From positions 1 to 64,000 of the forward strand of contig CAJXSD010000004.1 in assembly GCA_913060475.1 (NCBI GenBank): a stretch of DNA of 64,000 nucleotides. Direction: 5' to 3'. The notes under the pieces were generated by a model. The model worked only from the letters and a program-made list of their open reading frames with translations. It made no database searches and had not been told where the DNA came from. Shown here piece after piece: positions 8,485 to 17,780 of this stretch. This stretch comes from an uncultured Paracoccaceae bacterium (GTDB lineage Bacteria > Pseudomonadota > Alphaproteobacteria > Rhodobacterales > Rhodobacteraceae). Position numbers and translations under genes: made by a program. The number at the start of each line of letters is the position of its first letter. Position 1 is the first letter of the stretch.

Positions 8485-9486
8485 ATGACATTGGATCAAT
8501 TAACACGCAAACCACACGAAGCCCTAGCCACCATGTTAGAGCAGGAACTGGCGGCTGTGAACACATTGATCCAACAGCGCATGGCATCAAAACATGCCCC
8601 CCGCATCCCCGAGGTTACCGCGCATTTGGTCGGTGCAGGGGGCAAACGGTTGCGGCCCATGCTGACGCTGGCCAGTGCGCGTATATTTGACTATGATGGT
8701 CCCTATCACATCCACTTGGCCGCAACGGTCGAATTTATTCACACCGCGACATTGCTGCATGATGATGTCGTCGATGAAAGCGAACAGCGCCGTGGCCGCC
8801 CGACGGCCAACCTGTTGTGGGACAATAAATCATCGGTTTTGGTCGGGGATTATCTGTTTTCGCGTTCTTTCCAGTTGATGGTCGAAACGGGATCGTTGCA
8901 GGTCTTGGACATTTTGGCCAACGCATCCGCCACCATCGCCGAAGGCGAGGTGTTGCAGCTGACTGCATCGCAAAATTTGGCCACAACCGAAGACATTTAC
9001 CTGCAGGTCGTACGCGGCAAAACTGCTGCCCTGTTTTCAGCGGCAACACAGGTTGGCGGAATTATTTCCAACGCTGATCCTGACGCGTGTCAGGCGCTCT
9101 ATGATTATGGGGATGCTTTGGGCATCGCGTTCCAGATCGTTGATGATTTGCTAGATGTCGTGGGCGACGAAAAATCGACCGGCAAAAATGTGGGCGATGA
9201 TTTCCGCGAACGCAAACTGACCCTACCATTGATCAAGGCGATTGCCGCCGCCGATGATCACGAACGTGTGTTTTGGCGCCGAACCATTGAACAAGGCCAA
9301 CAGGTGGACGGGGATTTGGAACATGCAATTTCCCTGATGCACAAACACGGCGCGATTGCGGCCACCCGCCAAGAGGCAATCGATTGGTCAAACCGCGCCA
9401 AGGCCGCATTGACCAATCTGCCGCAGACAGACGTAACCCAGCTGCTGCACGATTTGTCAGACTATGTGGTCCATCGGATCGTGTAA
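8485..9486 (+). CDS. ispB: Polyprenyl (octaprenyl/decaprenyl) diphosphate synthase
   Basis: Trans-prenyltransferase of 333 residues that builds the long isoprenoid tail of ubiquinone from FPP and IPP. The first aspartate-rich motif is at residues 93-97 (LLHDDVVDE), followed by RRGRP; the second is QIVDDLLDVVGDEKSTGKN, and GGKRLRPML binds IPP. Length fits the IspB group, not short-chain IspA; in Rhodobacterales the product would probably be C50, but chain length cannot be read safely from sequence. It converges on ispE, another isoprenoid gene, with 8 bases between the ends. Confidence 0.95.
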   Translation: MTLDQLTRKPHEALATMLEQELAAVNTLIQQRMASKHAPRIPEVTAHLVGAGGKRLRPMLTLASARIFDYDGPYHIHLAATVEFIHTATLLHDDVVDESEQRRGRPTANLLWDNKSSVLVGDYLFSRSFQLMVETGSLQVLDILANASATIAEGEVLQLTASQNLATTEDIYLQVVRGKTAALFSAATQVGGIISNADPDACQALYDYGDALGIAFQIVDDLLDVVGDEKSTGKNVGDDFRERKLTLPLIKAIAAADDHERVFWRRTIEQGQQVDGDLEHAISLMHKHGAIAATRQEAIDWSNRAKAALTNLPQTDVTQLLHDLSDYVVHRIV

Positions 9487-9494
9487 CCTTAGGG

Positions 9495-10334
9495 TCATTC
9501 GCAACAGGTCTGCGCCATCGCGACCCACCACTTTGGTTGATCGCTGACAATATTGCGCGCCGCATGCTGACAGGCATCGTAATCATCAAACAGCGCAAAA
9601 CAGGTGGCCCCGGATCCAGACATGCGGACCAATTCGACACCATCCTGGCGCGATAATGTATCCAAAACATCCTGAATGACGGGGGCAATGTCCACCGCCG
9701 GTGGCTGCAGGTCGTTTCGTTGATCCCGCAACCATCCAATGGGGTCGGTTGTGATCTGTTTATTAACAGATAGGGGCGGGTTGGATTTGTTTGGCAGACG
9801 TCGAAACACATCAGGCGTTGATACCCCCACGCCAGGATTAACCAACAGATACCACCCCGCCCAGGCCCAATCCAGCGGATCAATCTGTTGGCCAATGCCG
9901 CGCATGCGCACTGTACCGCGCTGCAAACACACAGGCACATCCGCGCCCAGCCGCGTCATATGATCAACCGGCGGCAGGTCACAGCCCCAAAACTCTGCCA
10001 ACCCCACCAAGGTTGCCGCCGCATCGCTGGACCCCCCGCCAATGCCCGACGATGGGGGCAGTTTTTTGGTCAAATGAATATGCACATCAGGCGATTTAGA
10101 ATGGTACTGCGCCATCAAATCGACGGCCTTGGCAATCAAATTGCTGCGATCCAGCGGAACCATGGACCCAAACGGACCATCGGCGGTCAGTTTGAACCCG
10201 TCATGCGCCGAAATATGGATGTCATCGCCACAATTCAGCAAGACGACGGCCGAATCCAGTTCATGGTATCCATCGGCGCGCTGGCCGGTCACATGCAGCG
10301 CCAAATTCACCTTGGCGGGGGCAAAGATGTGCAT
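9495..10334 (-). CDS. ispE: 4-diphosphocytidyl-2-C-methyl-D-erythritol kinase
   Basis: GHMP-family kinase of 279 residues acting in the MEP route to IPP and DMAPP. It phosphorylates the 2-OH of CDP-methylerythritol. The ATP-binding glycine/serine loop PPSSGIGGGSSDA is at about residues 93-105. FAPAKVNLALHV at the N-terminus and MSGSGATCFALF near the C-terminus are also diagnostic. The ATG at 10334 overlaps the stop of the upstream TPR gene as TGATG, so expression is probably translationally coupled; a TTG three bases earlier is an alternative start. Confidence 0.96.
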   Translation of the reverse strand: MHIFAPAKVNLALHVTGQRADGYHELDSAVVLLNCGDDIHISAHDGFKLTADGPFGSMVPLDRSNLIAKAVDLMAQYHSKSPDVHIHLTKKLPPSSGIGGGSSDAAATLVGLAEFWGCDLPPVDHMTRLGADVPVCLQRGTVRMRGIGQQIDPLDWAWAGWYLLVNPGVGVSTPDVFRRLPNKSNPPLSVNKQITTDPIGWLRDQRNDLQPPAVDIAPVIQDVLDTLSRQDGVELVRMSGSGATCFALFDDYDACQHAARNIVSDQPKWWVAMAQTCCE

Positions 10335-12034
10335 CAATTATCCGCCACCTGATGAATAGGGTCCTGACCCTCTTGGATCAAGACCTGGTCCAGCCCGACG
10401 TCCAGTTTTTTGCGAATACGCTGCATGTCCTTCTCCTCGGGATCAAAGGAGAGCGCGCGCCGCCACTGAAACGCGGCCTCAAGCTTGCGGCCAACGGCCC
10501 AGTACACATCGCCCAAATGGTCGTTCACGATTGGATCAACGGGCATCAATTCGGCGGCCCGTTCCATATAGGGCAGTGCCTCTTGGAAACGGCCCAAACG
10601 GTAGAGACCCCATCCCATGCTGTCCACGATGTATCCGCTATCGGGGCTTTGACGGATGGCGCGATCAATCATGTCCAGCGCCTCGTCCAGATTTGTGCGC
10701 TGTTCGATCAGAGAATAGCCCAGATAGTTCAGAACCTGTGGCTGATCTGGATTCAGCGCTAGCGCCTTGCGAAAATCGCGTTCCGCTGCGGGCCACTGAT
10801 CTGATCGTTCATAGGAAATGGCGCGGGCGTAATGTAACCCCCATCGCGATTGATCTTGTGCGGCAAACAGGTCGATTGCCTGTGAATAGGCAGCGATAGC
10901 TTTGTCATAATCTTCGGCGCGGCGGGACAAATCCGCATACCCCATAAACGCCAGCGGACTGTCAGGAAACCGGCGCATCAGATTTTCCAAGACCTGCAGC
11001 GCGGCCTGATCCTGCCCCGCCGCATCCAGTGCATCCGCCCGTCCCAATTCCGCATTGTGATATTGCGGGTGATCGGGGGCAATTTTTGCGAATTCTTCAA
11101 TCGACAGGTCGTATTGCCCCAGTTCCTGCAGTGTCTGCGCCGCAATCAGGCGTGCAGGGACATGGTCCGGTGCCAAAAACTGGGCCAGCCGCGCATAGAT
11201 CAGGATGAAATTGGGATCGATATCAGCTGCTGAAATAAAGGTGGCAATCGCGTGATAGATTTCACCCGTGGCCTGCGCGAAATTTTGCGGCAAATACCCC
11301 ACAGGAACGGATTGATTGACTAAATATTTGCGAACTTCGATCAACTCTGGATCTAGGGGGGATGGGAAATAGGCATCGAACACCGCAACCGCGCGATCAA
11401 AATCGCCCCCATCCGCCAACATCAAAGCCCACAGCAATTGCGGCCGCGGCCCGAACCCGCCAAGGTCTGTTTTAAAATCCCCCATAATTTCAAGGGCGCG
11501 GGGATCGTTTTGTGCATAAAGGATCATCGCCGACTGCAAAATGGACAAATCCCGCAGGCCAGGTTCCTGCCCCAGCAATTCCAACGTGGCCAACGCGCCT
11601 GCGGTATCGCCCCTGCCCGCCTGTGCCCAAGCCAGCACCATTTGATCCACCAACGGATTAGCGGCAAAGCCCTTATCGAATAAATCAACCAGCTGATCAT
11701 AGGCCCCGCGGGACAACAAATCAGCGGTATGAATGATTTTCGCCACTTGCCAATCGCGCTGGTCGCCGGTGAATTGATCCGCCAATTCAATGGCATCCGC
11801 CACGCGCCCCAGCCCCACATAGGCCAACAATAAATTTTCCTGCGCGATCAAATTGTCAGGATCGACCATCATCGCGCGCCGGTTATAGGTGAACGATGCT
11901 GCAAAATCATTTGTCATGCTGGCCGCGCGCCCTGCCAAAAACGCACCCGATTTAACATCGGCCGCGGCTGGCAAACCCAGCAGCAAATTACCCAGTATCA
12001 CGGCAGTAATGGCAGACTTGGCGATTGCGCGCAT
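10334..12034 (-). CDS. Exported tetratricopeptide-repeat protein
   Basis: 566 residues with a Sec signal peptide (MRAIAKSAITAVILGNLLLG then LPAAAD, cleavage near residue 25) and TPR-like helical pairs through most of the mature part, clearest towards the C-terminus (LNPDQPQVLNYLGYSLIEQ, DSGYIVDSMGWGLYRLGRFQ, ALPYMERAAELMPVDPIVND). Such proteins act as periplasmic scaffolds; I cannot name a partner. Related TPR proteins are commonly found upstream of ispE in Rhodobacterales, which fits the TGATG overlap here. A bidirectional terminator isolates it from ETF-QO. Confidence 0.85.
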   Translation of the reverse strand: MRAIAKSAITAVILGNLLLGLPAAADVKSGAFLAGRAASMTNDFAASFTYNRRAMMVDPDNLIAQENLLLAYVGLGRVADAIELADQFTGDQRDWQVAKIIHTADLLSRGAYDQLVDLFDKGFAANPLVDQMVLAWAQAGRGDTAGALATLELLGQEPGLRDLSILQSAMILYAQNDPRALEIMGDFKTDLGGFGPRPQLLWALMLADGGDFDRAVAVFDAYFPSPLDPELIEVRKYLVNQSVPVGYLPQNFAQATGEIYHAIATFISAADIDPNFILIYARLAQFLAPDHVPARLIAAQTLQELGQYDLSIEEFAKIAPDHPQYHNAELGRADALDAAGQDQAALQVLENLMRRFPDSPLAFMGYADLSRRAEDYDKAIAAYSQAIDLFAAQDQSRWGLHYARAISYERSDQWPAAERDFRKALALNPDQPQVLNYLGYSLIEQRTNLDEALDMIDRAIRQSPDSGYIVDSMGWGLYRLGRFQEALPYMERAAELMPVDPIVNDHLGDVYWAVGRKLEAAFQWRRALSFDPEEKDMQRIRKKLDVGLDQVLIQEGQDPIHQVADN

Positions 12035-12074
12035 GGTGGTATCCTTTGTCCTTGATCAAAGGCTATCATCCTAT

Positions 12075-12121
12075 AAAAAACAATGCGAGGTCAAACAATT
12101 GCCTGACCCCGCATTTTTTTA
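12075..12121. terminator. Bidirectional terminator between ETF-QO and the TPR gene
   Basis: Arms AATGCGAGGTCA (12082-12093) and TGACCCCGCATT (12103-12114) pair with one mismatch around a 9-base loop. The plus side continues TTTTT and the minus side continues GTTTTTT, so the hairpin can stop transcription from either direction. On the minus strand it lies after ETF-QO (stop at 12167). Confidence 0.8.
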
Positions 12122-12166
12122 ATTCCCGCGCTGCCATCGGATCATCCCGATGCAGGCCGGCAAAGG

Positions 12167-13819
12167 TTACATATTCGGATAGTTCGGACCATCGCCACCT
12201 TGGGGTGTGACCCATGTGATATTCTGACTTGGATCCTTGATATCACAGGTTTTACAATGCACACAGTTTTGGAAATTGACGACAAAACGGGGGTCTTGGC
12301 CCTCTTCTTCGACGATTTCGTAAACACCGGCGGGGCAATACCGCTGCGCAGGTTCTGCATATTTTGGCAGGTTCACAGCGACAGGCACATTCGGATCGGA
12401 CAGACGCAAATGCGCGGGCTGTGATTCTTCGTGGTTGGTCATTGAAAACGACACGTTGGTCAATCGATCAAAGCTAAGCTTGCCATCGGGTTTGGGATAA
12501 TCAATGGGTTTGTGTTTATCGGCAGGTTCGGTCGATTGCGCATCGTTTTTGCCATGCTTTAACGTGCCCAACAATGAGAATTTGAAAATGCTTTGGAACC
12601 ACATATCAAATCCACCGATGGTCAATCCACCCAAGGGGCCGAACCGACCGTTCAGCGGGGCCACATTGCGCACGGTTTTCAAATCCTTGCCAACGGGGCC
12701 GTTGCGCAGCGCGGTGACATAATCGTCCAACACATCACCCTGGCGCCCTGCCGTGATCGCGGCAAAGGCTGCCTCGGCCGCCTCGATCCCCGAATGCATC
12801 GCGTTGTGGTTGCCCTTGATGCGCGGCAGGTTCACCAAACCGACAGAACAGCCCAGCAATGCCCCACCCGGGAACGCGGCCTGTGGCATTGATTGGAACC
12901 CACCCTTGGTCACAACGCGCGCGCCATAGGCCACGCGTTTGCCACCCTCAAGCAGCTTGGCGATTTTTGGGTGATGTTTGAACCGCTGGAATTCCATATA
13001 GGGGAACAAATGTGGGTTTTTGTAATTCAAATCGACGATATAGCCCACATACACTTGGTTGTTGTCCAAATGATAAACGAACGACCCCCCGCCGTTTTTC
13101 CACCCCAAGGGCCAGCCCATGGTGTGGGTCACTTCGCCCTGGTTGTGGTTTTCTGGTTTGACTTCCCAGATTTCTTTCATGCCGATGCCGAATTTTGGCA
13201 CGTCGCAATCGGCGTCCAGATTGTATTTTGCGATGATCTCTTTGGACAGGGATCCACGCGCACCTTCGGACAGGAACACATATTTGCCGTGCAATTCCAT
13301 GCCTGGTTCTGTGTCGGGGCCGATGGTCCCATCTGCCTCTAGGCCGAACACACCGGCAACCACGCCTTTCAATTCGCCATTATCGCCATAAACCAATTCG
13401 GAACAGGCCATGCCGGGGAAAATTTCGACACCCAATTCTTCGGCTTGTTCGGCCATCCAACGACACACATTGCCCATAGACACAATGTAATTGCCGTGGT
13501 TGTTCATCAATGGGGGCATCATCGCATTGGGCAAACGGATTTGGCCCGCCTCGCCCAAAACATAGAAATTATCCTCTTTTACCGGAACATTCAGCGGTGC
13601 GCCTTTGGCTTTCCAGTCGGGGATCAGACGGTCCAAACCTGATGGATCCAGTACCGCACCGGATAAAATATGCGCGCCAACCTCAGACCCTTTTTCCAGA
13701 ACGACAACGTCCAAATCACTGTCTAGTTGTTTCAACCGGATCGCGGCCGACAAACCGGCAGGGCCCGCACCGACGATGACAACGTCGTATTCCATGGTTT
13801 CGCGTTCAATTCCTGACAT
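12167..13819 (-). CDS. Electron transfer flavoprotein-ubiquinone oxidoreductase
   Basis: ETF-QO of 550 residues, a membrane-associated FAD and [4Fe-4S] enzyme that passes electrons from ETF (fatty and amino acid oxidation) to ubiquinone. The FAD-binding start is YDVVIVGAGPAGLSAAIRL near residue 10. The C-terminal ferredoxin-like segment has the four cluster cysteines: RYCPAGVYE, then NCVHCKTCDIKDPSQNI. The chosen ATG (MSGIERET) follows GGGGA at 9 bases; an ATG 15 bases earlier overlaps that site. etfAB are not in this window. Divergent from greA. Confidence 0.96.
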   Translation of the reverse strand: MSGIERETMEYDVVIVGAGPAGLSAAIRLKQLDSDLDVVVLEKGSEVGAHILSGAVLDPSGLDRLIPDWKAKGAPLNVPVKEDNFYVLGEAGQIRLPNAMMPPLMNNHGNYIVSMGNVCRWMAEQAEELGVEIFPGMACSELVYGDNGELKGVVAGVFGLEADGTIGPDTEPGMELHGKYVFLSEGARGSLSKEIIAKYNLDADCDVPKFGIGMKEIWEVKPENHNQGEVTHTMGWPLGWKNGGGSFVYHLDNNQVYVGYIVDLNYKNPHLFPYMEFQRFKHHPKIAKLLEGGKRVAYGARVVTKGGFQSMPQAAFPGGALLGCSVGLVNLPRIKGNHNAMHSGIEAAEAAFAAITAGRQGDVLDDYVTALRNGPVGKDLKTVRNVAPLNGRFGPLGGLTIGGFDMWFQSIFKFSLLGTLKHGKNDAQSTEPADKHKPIDYPKPDGKLSFDRLTNVSFSMTNHEESQPAHLRLSDPNVPVAVNLPKYAEPAQRYCPAGVYEIVEEEGQDPRFVVNFQNCVHCKTCDIKDPSQNITWVTPQGGDGPNYPNM

Positions 13820-13903
13820 CACAGATTTCCCCATAGCGAATGATAAATTTCCGAAATGGTTACCCTGTGTCGCAACCCTTCGTCAATCAGTTCGCGGCGT
13901 CAT

Positions 13904-13922
13904 AATGCCGCTTTGCGGCATT
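13904..13922. promoter_or_regulatory. Palindrome in the ETF-QO/greA divergent region
   Basis: AATGCCGC (13904-13911) TTT GCGGCATT (13915-13922), a perfect 8-bp dyad about 85 bases before the ETF-QO start and 195 before greA. No T-run follows. It could be an operator for either gene, or a small hairpin. The rest of the ~300-base gap shows no gene. Confidence 0.35.
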
Positions 13923-14116
13923 TCATTGCGTCATTCGTGCCTGTCGCGCATATAAATTACCCCTATGGAGCAAATTTCTGTGACCCGATGCGCCACATAT
14001 TCAACAAAGACTTGCAATCTGCACTGGAAAAGGGTGTGCTGCATTGCACTGGCGGTGCCGGTCGGATACACGTCATCAACACAGTTTCAGAAACGACACA
14101 GAACAACGGATCAAAA

Positions 14117-14587
14117 ATGGAAAAAATTCCAATGACCCGCGCGGGTCACACCGCATTAGAGGTTGAGTTAAAGCAATTAAAATCAGTCGAACGTCCTGCA
14201 ATCATTCAGGCGATCGCCGAAGCGCGCGAACACGGTGATTTATCGGAAAATGCGGAATACCATTCTGCCCGCGAAAAACAGAGCTTTATCGAAGGTCGGA
14301 TCAAGGAAATCGAAGGGATCCTATCGCTGGCCGAGGTGATCGATCCGTCAACATTGTCTGGCGCCATAAAATTCGGCGCAACCGTCACCGTCGTTGACGA
14401 AGACACAGACGAAGAAAAAACATGGCAAATCGTTGGCGAACACGAAGCCAACATTGAAAAGGGTTTGCTAAATGTGAAATCCCCCATCGCCCGTGCATTG
14501 ATCGGCAAAGAAGAAGGTGACAGCGTAGAAGTGCGTACACCAGGCGGTGAAAAAGCTTATGAAATTCTAAGCATCGTTTATAAATAG
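14117..14587 (+). CDS. greA: Transcription elongation factor GreA
   Basis: 156 residues, the normal GreA size. It enters the RNA polymerase secondary channel and stimulates cleavage of backtracked RNA. The N-terminal coiled coil carries [20 protein letters not shown], including the acidic tip residues (D and E of GDLSENAEY), and the C-terminal FKBP-like domain has [18 protein letters not shown]. The start is [10 protein letters not shown] at 14117; the reading frame is open about 260 bases further upstream, but that part has no GreA similarity. Confidence 0.97.
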   Translation: MEKIPMTRAGHTALEVELKQLKSVERPAIIQAIAEAREHGDLSENAEYHSAREKQSFIEGRIKEIEGILSLAEVIDPSTLSGAIKFGATVTVVDEDTDEEKTWQIVGEHEANIEKGLLNVKSPIARALIGKEEGDSVEVRTPGGEKAYEILSIVYK

Positions 14588-14614
14588 CGAACGAAAGGCA
14601 GGGTCAGCGGCCCG

Positions 14615-15466
14615 ATGTTGGCTGGCCCCACCATCCCCACAACCACAAGGCGCACACCGGTGCTGGAAATTATTACGTTAGCAATTGTTGTTATTTGTGT
14701 TGCCCTATGCGCTGTCGTGATTTGGATTTTGCAATCGCAGGCAAATACGCTGCGCCAGCTTGCACATCAAAATCAGCAATTGCACATGATGCTGGGTGAT
14801 GTGCGCAAAACTCAGTCGCAAAACACCGCACTACTGCAAAAACTGGATCGCATGGCCGAACGGACTGGCACCGACGCCCCCCAAAAGGCGGTACCATCGC
14901 AGCCTGCCATCAGCTCCAAAGGTACATCACCTCAGCCTGATACGATCGACGAACCCAGACTGAATTTAGAGCCCCGAGACTTGGCCCCGAACATGAGTCT
15001 GAGTACCGAGGATTTTATCAACGCCTTGAATTTCCCGCAGCATGCAAATGACGCCACAGGATTTGGAATTTTGCGCCGCGCGCTTCGGGATCAAAGCTCG
15101 GCTCAGCTGGTGATTGCGGCCCAGGATATCCTGACCCTGATGAGTCAGGATGCGATTTACATGGATGATCTGCCCCCCGAACGTGCGCCTGCGGATTTGT
15201 GGCGGCGGTTCGCCCAAGGGGCACGGGGCAGTGATATGGATGCTTTGGGCGGGATCCGGGATCAAGACGTGATCGAAAAAATGTCCCAGCGTATGAAATC
15301 GGATCCGATTTTCCGCGATGCGGCGCACCATTTTTTACGTCTATTTGACCGCAATTTGTCAAAAATTGCCCAATCCGCCTCGGATGCGGACCTTGCTGCG
15401 CTGGCAAACACCCGAACTGCGCGGGCCTTTATGATTTTGGGTCGCGTGATGGGGACATTTCAGTGA
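14615..15466 (+). CDS. Membrane-anchored protein of unknown function
   Basis: 283 residues. One membrane span at about residues 16-39 (EIITLAIVVICVALCAVVIW) is followed by a coiled coil (residues 40-80, rich in Q, L and R) and a Pro/Ser linker, then a soluble helical domain from about residue 125 to the end. The layout, a short N-terminus, one helix and a cytoplasmic or periplasmic domain, recalls scaffold proteins of the divisome or secretion, but I recognise no family. It follows greA by 27 bases and is probably cotranscribed; it converges on truA. Confidence 0.75.
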   Translation: MLAGPTIPTTTRRTPVLEIITLAIVVICVALCAVVIWILQSQANTLRQLAHQNQQLHMMLGDVRKTQSQNTALLQKLDRMAERTGTDAPQKAVPSQPAISSKGTSPQPDTIDEPRLNLEPRDLAPNMSLSTEDFINALNFPQHANDATGFGILRRALRDQSSAQLVIAAQDILTLMSQDAIYMDDLPPERAPADLWRRFAQGARGSDMDALGGIRDQDVIEKMSQRMKSDPIFRDAAHHFLRLFDRNLSKIAQSASDADLAALANTRTARAFMILGRVMGTFQ

Positions 15467-15480
15467 TCTGATCAGCGTCC

Positions 15481-16248
15481 TTATTCAAAGGGATCGCTAT
15501 CGTATTTTACTTGGGCCAAATACAGTCCCTGCGGCGGGCTAACTGGCCCGCAGGCCGCGCGATTTTGCGTCTCAAGCGCGGATTTGACCTGTTCCGGCGA
15601 CCACGCACCAGATCCCACCCGTTCTAGTGTTCCCACAAAACTGCGCACCTGATTATGCAAAAACGACCGCGCCCGCACGTGAACCCGAATTTCTGGCCCC
15701 GATGGCCCATCTATCGGATCAATTCGCAATTCATCCAATGTTTTTACAGGGCTTTGTGCCTGACATATGGATGATCGAAACGTCGTGAAATCATGCCGCC
15801 CCAACAAATAATTTGCACCCTGCTGCATGGCATCAGGATCCAGCGCATGGTTGACCCGCCAGACCAACCCGTCATCATGAGTCACAGGGGCGCGGCGCAT
15901 GACGATCCGAAACAAATAACGGCGCTCAACCGCACTAAAGCGGGCATGCCAGTCATCATCAACCAAGGCGCAGGCGGTAATCGCAACAGGTTGCGGTTTC
16001 AGATGATAATTCAACGCCTCGGACAATCGAAACGGATCCCAGTTTTTGTCCAGATCACAATGGGCAACCTGGCCCGTGGCATGCACACCTGCATCGGTGC
16101 GCCCAGCCGCGGCAATCGTGTGATCGCGCGGTTCCAATTTTTTCAACGCGGCCTCGATCGCGCCCTGCACGGACGGATGTTCAGCCTGCCGTTGCCACCC
16201 CACAAACGGGGCACCGTGGTATTCAATTTTCATCGCGTATCTGGGCAT
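15481..16248 (-). CDS. truA: tRNA pseudouridine(38-40) synthase
   Basis: 255 residues, usual for TruA, which converts U38, U39 and U40 in the tRNA anticodon arm to pseudouridine. The catalytic aspartate lies in [17 protein letters not shown] at about residue 52. Other conserved pieces are [12 protein letters not shown] at the start, [13 protein letters not shown] and [17 protein letters not shown]. The gene is monocistronic between two plus-strand units. Confidence 0.96.
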   Translation of the reverse strand: MPRYAMKIEYHGAPFVGWQRQAEHPSVQGAIEAALKKLEPRDHTIAAAGRTDAGVHATGQVAHCDLDKNWDPFRLSEALNYHLKPQPVAITACALVDDDWHARFSAVERRYLFRIVMRRAPVTHDDGLVWRVNHALDPDAMQQGANYLLGRHDFTTFRSSICQAQSPVKTLDELRIDPIDGPSGPEIRVHVRARSFLHNQVRSFVGTLERVGSGAWSPEQVKSALETQNRAACGPVSPPQGLYLAQVKYDSDPFE

Positions 16249-16354
16249 AGCATGCGATTAAATCAAAATTAAACCATTGGAAAGGGTAATCCGGCACTAG
16301 GAAAGCCATATAAAAACACCTATTTCTAAGAAAAGACAGACTAGGATAGAATTA

Positions 16355-17770
16355 TTGGTCCTTTCGACAATCAGTGACGGCATGCAAGATGGGCTGCAAT
16401 CGATGCGCACGCAGATCGGCGACACCCTGTTCGGTGCGCCCATTCGGTTGGGTGTGACAGGTCTGGCACGATCTGGTAAAACCGTATTCATGACGTCCTT
16501 GATCGCAAATCTGCTGCATGCGGGGCGATTTCAACATGTCACAGCCTTTGGCCAGAACCGGGTCGAACTGGTGTATCTGCAACCACAACCCGACGATACG
16601 ATCCCGCGGTTTACCTATGAAACGCATCTAGCTGCGTTACAATCAACGCCACCGCGTTGGCCAGATAACACCAAGGGCATCAGCCAAATTCGCCTAAGCC
16701 TGAGGATAAAACCACATGGGTTTTTATCGGGTCTGCGCGGGGCCTATGTGCAGCATATTGATTTGGTGGATTATCCGGGCGAATGGCTGTTGGATTTGAC
16801 GCTGCTTGACAAATCCTTTGGTCAATGGTCCCGTGATATGTTGGACCGAATGGCGCGCCATAATTTCGGAACGGATTATCTGGCCCGCCTGTCCGATTGC
16901 GATCCTGACGGCGATTTCGATGAAACCACGGCACAAACTTTGGCGCAGTGTTACACACACAGCCTAGACCTGGCACGGATCGCAGGCATGGCAGACCTGA
17001 CGCCCGGACGTTTTTTGTTACCCGGTGATCTGGCCGGATCGCCCGTTTTGACATTTGCGCCCATGACGCTGGATCGCCGCGCCAAACGTGGCAGCCTGTA
17101 CCGTGAAATGGAACGCCGATACGATGCCTATAAATCCAAAGTTGTTCGGCCGTTTTTCCGCGATCATTTTTCCCAGATCGATCGTCAGGTTATTTTGCTG
17201 GACCTGCTTGGCGCATTGCACCAAGGCCCTGCTGCAACCCGCGACCTGCAAAACAGCCTTGCCGCGCTGTTACAGGCATTTCGCACGGGGCAAAATTCGA
17301 TGCTAAGTCGTTTGTTTTTGGGCAATCGCGTTGAAAAGATATTATTCGCTGCCACCAAAGCGGACCATATTCCGACATCGCAACACGACACAATGACAAA
17401 AACATTGCAGGCGTTGTTGGATCAGGCCCAGCGCAAGGCGCAGTTTTCCGGCGTTCAAACAGGTGCTATGTCCATCGCCAGTGTTCGCAGCACCACGGAT
17501 TTGCAACAAAAACACGATGGAAAACTGTTGGATCTGGTTCAGGGCACATTGCTGGAAACAGGCAAACATGTCGCGTTTCACGCAGGCGCATTGCCCGCAG
17601 ATCCACAACAGTTGTTGGCCGATTTAACCCAGGGAAAATCCGAATGGACCACCGCCGACTATAGCGCTGCAGGATTTGCACCACCGCCCAGCCCACTGCA
17701 AACCGGGCGGGGGATCGCGCATATCCGATTGGATCAAGCGGCTGAATTTTTGTTCGGCGACAGGCTATAG
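16355..17770 (+). CDS. ycjX: YcjX-family P-loop GTPase (DUF463)
   Basis: 471 residues from a TTG at 16355 (AGGA upstream at about 8 bases); ATG 16382 is an alternative without an SD. The Walker A motif GLARSGKT is at residues 36-43, and HIDLVDYPGEWLLDL resembles a GTPase switch-II/Walker B region. YcjX proteins are stress-linked P-loop NTPases of undefined biochemistry; in enterobacteria ycjX and ycjF follow the phage-shock genes and are sigma-32-induced. Here ycjF follows 10 bases later, keeping the pair without psp genes nearby. Confidence 0.92.
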   Translation: MVLSTISDGMQDGLQSMRTQIGDTLFGAPIRLGVTGLARSGKTVFMTSLIANLLHAGRFQHVTAFGQNRVELVYLQPQPDDTIPRFTYETHLAALQSTPPRWPDNTKGISQIRLSLRIKPHGFLSGLRGAYVQHIDLVDYPGEWLLDLTLLDKSFGQWSRDMLDRMARHNFGTDYLARLSDCDPDGDFDETTAQTLAQCYTHSLDLARIAGMADLTPGRFLLPGDLAGSPVLTFAPMTLDRRAKRGSLYREMERRYDAYKSKVVRPFFRDHFSQIDRQVILLDLLGALHQGPAATRDLQNSLAALLQAFRTGQNSMLSRLFLGNRVEKILFAATKADHIPTSQHDTMTKTLQALLDQAQRKAQFSGVQTGAMSIASVRSTTDLQQKHDGKLLDLVQGTLLETGKHVAFHAGALPADPQQLLADLTQGKSEWTTADYSAAGFAPPPSPLQTGRGIAHIRLDQAAEFLFGDRL

Positions 17771-17780
17771 GATACCGCCC

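Noticed and set aside
9233-9940. 235-residue minus-strand frame
   Set aside because: It covers the 3' ends of ispB and ispE in other frames; no domain.
13904-13922. Terminator between ETF-QO and greA
   Set aside because: The dyad is perfect, but the genes diverge and no T-run follows, so it was kept only as a possible operator.
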